From: Bacillota bacterium | GTDB taxonomy: Bacteria; Bacillota; DTU030 | Direction of reading: 5' to 3' | Length of the DNA stretch: 8,716 nucleotides | NCBI GenBank assembly: GCA_012841005.1 | Contig: DUVO01000335.1 | Span: 1-8,716 of the forward strand | Made by a program: the position numbers and the translations under genes | Shown: positions 7,076 to 8,716 of the stretch, one piece after another | Position numbering within the stretch: position 1 is the stretch's first letter | Layout of the letters: the number at the start of each line of letters is the position of its first letter | The notes under the pieces: model-generated | The model's input: the letters and a program-made list of their open reading frames with translations, nothing else | Databases searched by the model: none | Told to the model about the DNA's origin: nothing

Positions 7076-8716
7076 TTACCGCCTGCCTGGGCCGGACCGG
7101 GGGCCTTCTTTGACAGCCACTTCGCCACGACCTAAACAAGATTCCAGGGCCTCCACCAATTCACCCCGGAGCTCTACAGCCAGATGGTCCGGTACCTGAT
7201 GCAGCGCCCTTTCCTTCCGAAAATAAATGTAGACAGGGTTTGAACCGGGATATTGCCGGAGCAGGGCAAAAACCTGGTCCAGGGCCGCCTCCTCCCGGCT
7301 GGGAAGGCGCAGGTAAAGGGCTTTTGCCCCTTTTCCCTGCCGCTGGGACTCCAGGGCTGAAATCCTGTCGGCAATAACCTTGACCTCGGTTTCCTGCCAG
7401 TTTACCATACCCTCGATCAAAAGACACGTGTCTTCCACCAGCAGGGAACGATTTTCAGAAAACAACCGGGGGAAGATAACTACCTCCACCGTCCCGGTGA
7501 GATCCTCTAAAGTAGCGAAAAGCATGGGCTCCCCTTTCCTGGTTAATATTTGTTTTCCCGTAACAAGTATACCCCCCAGTATTACCCGGTCGCCATCGCC
7601 CAGCTCCTGCAGTTCTTTACTGCTGACGGTATGTTCCCGTAAGAATTGGGAATAGGGGGCCAGAGGATGACCGGAAATATAGAGGCCTACCGTCTCCTTC
7701 TCCAGGGCCAGGAGCCTGTCGGCAGCAAATTCCGGCACCTGGGGAAGTTTATCTTCCTGGGACTCCTTATCCGGACCCAACAACTCCAGGAGGGAATGCT
7801 GTCCACTTAGCTTTTCCTGCTGATACCGCTGGGCAGTTTCCAATATTTCGTCCAACCCGGCCAACATCCGGGCCCGGAATAATCCCAGGGAACCAAAGGC
7901 CCCACATTTGATCAGGCTCTCCAGGACCTTCTTATTAACCACCCTCAGATCCACCCGGCGACAAAAATCGGTGAGGGAAACAAAATTACCTCCTTCTTTA
8001 CGGGTAGCAATAATATTTTCAATTGCTCCCCTGCCAACGTTCTTTACCGCCGCCAGGCCGAAGCGTATCTTCCCCCCTATCACGCTAAAGTCCACCATGC
8101 TTTCATTGATATCCGGAGGCAGAATTTCAATTCCCATCCGGCGGCATTCTTCAATGTACAATGCTACCTTGTCGGTGTTCTCCATGACACTGGAAATAAG
8201 GGCCGCCATGTACTCAACGGGATAATTGGCCTTTAGATAGGCCGTTTGGTAAGCAACCAGGGCATAGGCAGCCGAATGACTCTTGTTAAAACCGTACCCG
8301 GCAAAATGGGCCATCAAATCAAAGATGCGGCCGGCAGCATCAGCGGGGATCCCTTTCCCGGCGGCGCCGGCCATAAACTGCTCCCGCTGGGCCGCAATAA
8401 CTTCCGGCTTTTTCTTGCCCATGGCCCGGCGCAAAAGATCCGCTTGACCGAGGCTAAAACCGGCCAGATCGCTGGCAATCTGCATGACCTGCTCTTGATA
8501 AAGGATAATCCCATGGGTCTCGGCCAAAATTGGCTCCAGGGTAGGGTGCAGGTATTCTACCTCTTTACGCCTGTGTTTGCGGGCGATATAGTCCTCCACC
8601 ATTCCACTCCCCAGGGGCCCCGGCCGGTAAAGGGCCACCAGGGCGACAATATCGGCCAGGGAAGTGGGCTGCATTTCCTTGATCAGGCTGCGCATGCCCA
8701 CACTTTCCAGCTGAAA
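7076..8716 (-). CDS. dnaE: DNA polymerase III alpha subunit, C-terminal 546 residues (N-terminus cut by the window edge)
   Basis: This is the replicative polymerase catalytic subunit of the DnaE type. The frame is open to the right edge and begins FQLESVGMRSLIKEM, a conserved polymerase-core block. The PHP domain and the catalytic aspartates lie outside the window. Visible in order: the ALYRPGPLGSGMVEDYIARKH block at about 27-48 of the visible part, QEQVMQIASDLAGFSLGQAD, GYGFNKSHSAAYA (fingers), the helix-hairpin-helix region at about 222-275 including KNVGRGAIENI, a probable internal beta-clamp-binding motif QHSLL at 306-310, ISGHPL, and an OB-fold at about 376-455. The protein ends with a basic, Gly-rich tail. 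Acc genes, which often lie between dnaE and pfkA in Bacillus, are absent here; a DUF2007 gene follows instead. Identity is certain. Confidence 0.97.
   Translation of the reverse strand, partial: FQLESVGMRSLIKEMQPTSLADIVALVALYRPGPLGSGMVEDYIARKHRRKEVEYLHPTLEPILAETHGIILYQEQVMQIASDLAGFSLGQADLLRRAMGKKKPEVIAAQREQFMAGAAGKGIPADAAGRIFDLMAHFAGYGFNKSHSAAYALVAYQTAYLKANYPVEYMAALISSVMENTDKVALYIEECRRMGIEILPPDINESMVDFSVIGGKIRFGLAAVKNVGRGAIENIIATRKEGGNFVSLTDFCRRVDLRVVNKKVLESLIKCGAFGSLGLFRARMLAGLDEILETAQRYQQEKLSGQHSLLELLGPDKESQEDKLPQVPEFAADRLLALEKETVGLYISGHPLAPYSQFLREHTVSSKELQELGDGDRVILGGILVTGKQILTRKGEPMLFATLEDLTGTVEVVIFPRLFSENRSLLVEDTCLLIEGMVNWQETEVKVIADRISALESQRQGKGAKALYLRLPSREEAALDQVFALLRQYPGSNPVYIYFRKERALHQVPDHLAVELRGELVEALESCLGRGEVAVKEGPRSGPGRR

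Overview
This 8.7 kb window is a bacterial chromosomal segment. All eight recognisable genes lie on the minus strand, so transcription runs from the right edge to the left edge. The gene set, the strong AGGAGG-type ribosome binding sites, the GTG and TTG starts and the balanced base composition suggest an anaerobic Firmicute of the clostridial / Peptococcaceae / Moorella / Thermincola kind. That placement is inferred from gene style and order, not from a marker gene.

Layout in the direction of transcription. (1) 8716-7076 is the C-terminal half of dnaE, the replicative DNA polymerase III alpha subunit, cut by the right edge. (2) 6946-6749 is a 65-residue DUF2007 protein. (3) 6727-5768 is pfkA and 5747-3996 is pyk, with only 20-21 bases between DUF2007, pfkA and pyk. 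This is a tight operon for the two committed steps of glycolysis. Pyk carries the extra C-terminal phosphohistidine-type domain. (4) 3995-3666 is a 330-base gap holding a 165-bp element with 9-bp terminal inverted repeats and internal hairpins, which looks like a non-autonomous mobile repeat. (5) 3665-2862 is proB, a short glutamate 5-kinase without the PUA domain and without a visible proA. A clear intrinsic terminator follows it. (6) 2729-2334 is fxsA, a small membrane protein. (7) 2097-1738 is a Lin0512-family protein of unknown function with a TTG start, preceded by a good sigma-A-type promoter and a 7-bp dyad. It leads into genes for the alpha (1698-742) and beta (724-1, cut) subunits of a thiamine-diphosphate-dependent 2-oxoacid/acetoin dehydrogenase E1.

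Functionally the window joins lower glycolysis (phosphofructokinase, pyruvate kinase) to an E1 enzyme of the acetoin/pyruvate type. The two blocks are separated by the repeat element and the unrelated proB and fxsA genes, and they are probably transcribed separately.

Most of the window is ordinary housekeeping sequence. The parts most worth a second look are the inverted-repeat element between pyk and proB, the promoter and dyad that place the uncharacterised Lin0512 gene at the head of the E1 operon, and the DUF2007 gene wedged between dnaE and pfkA.
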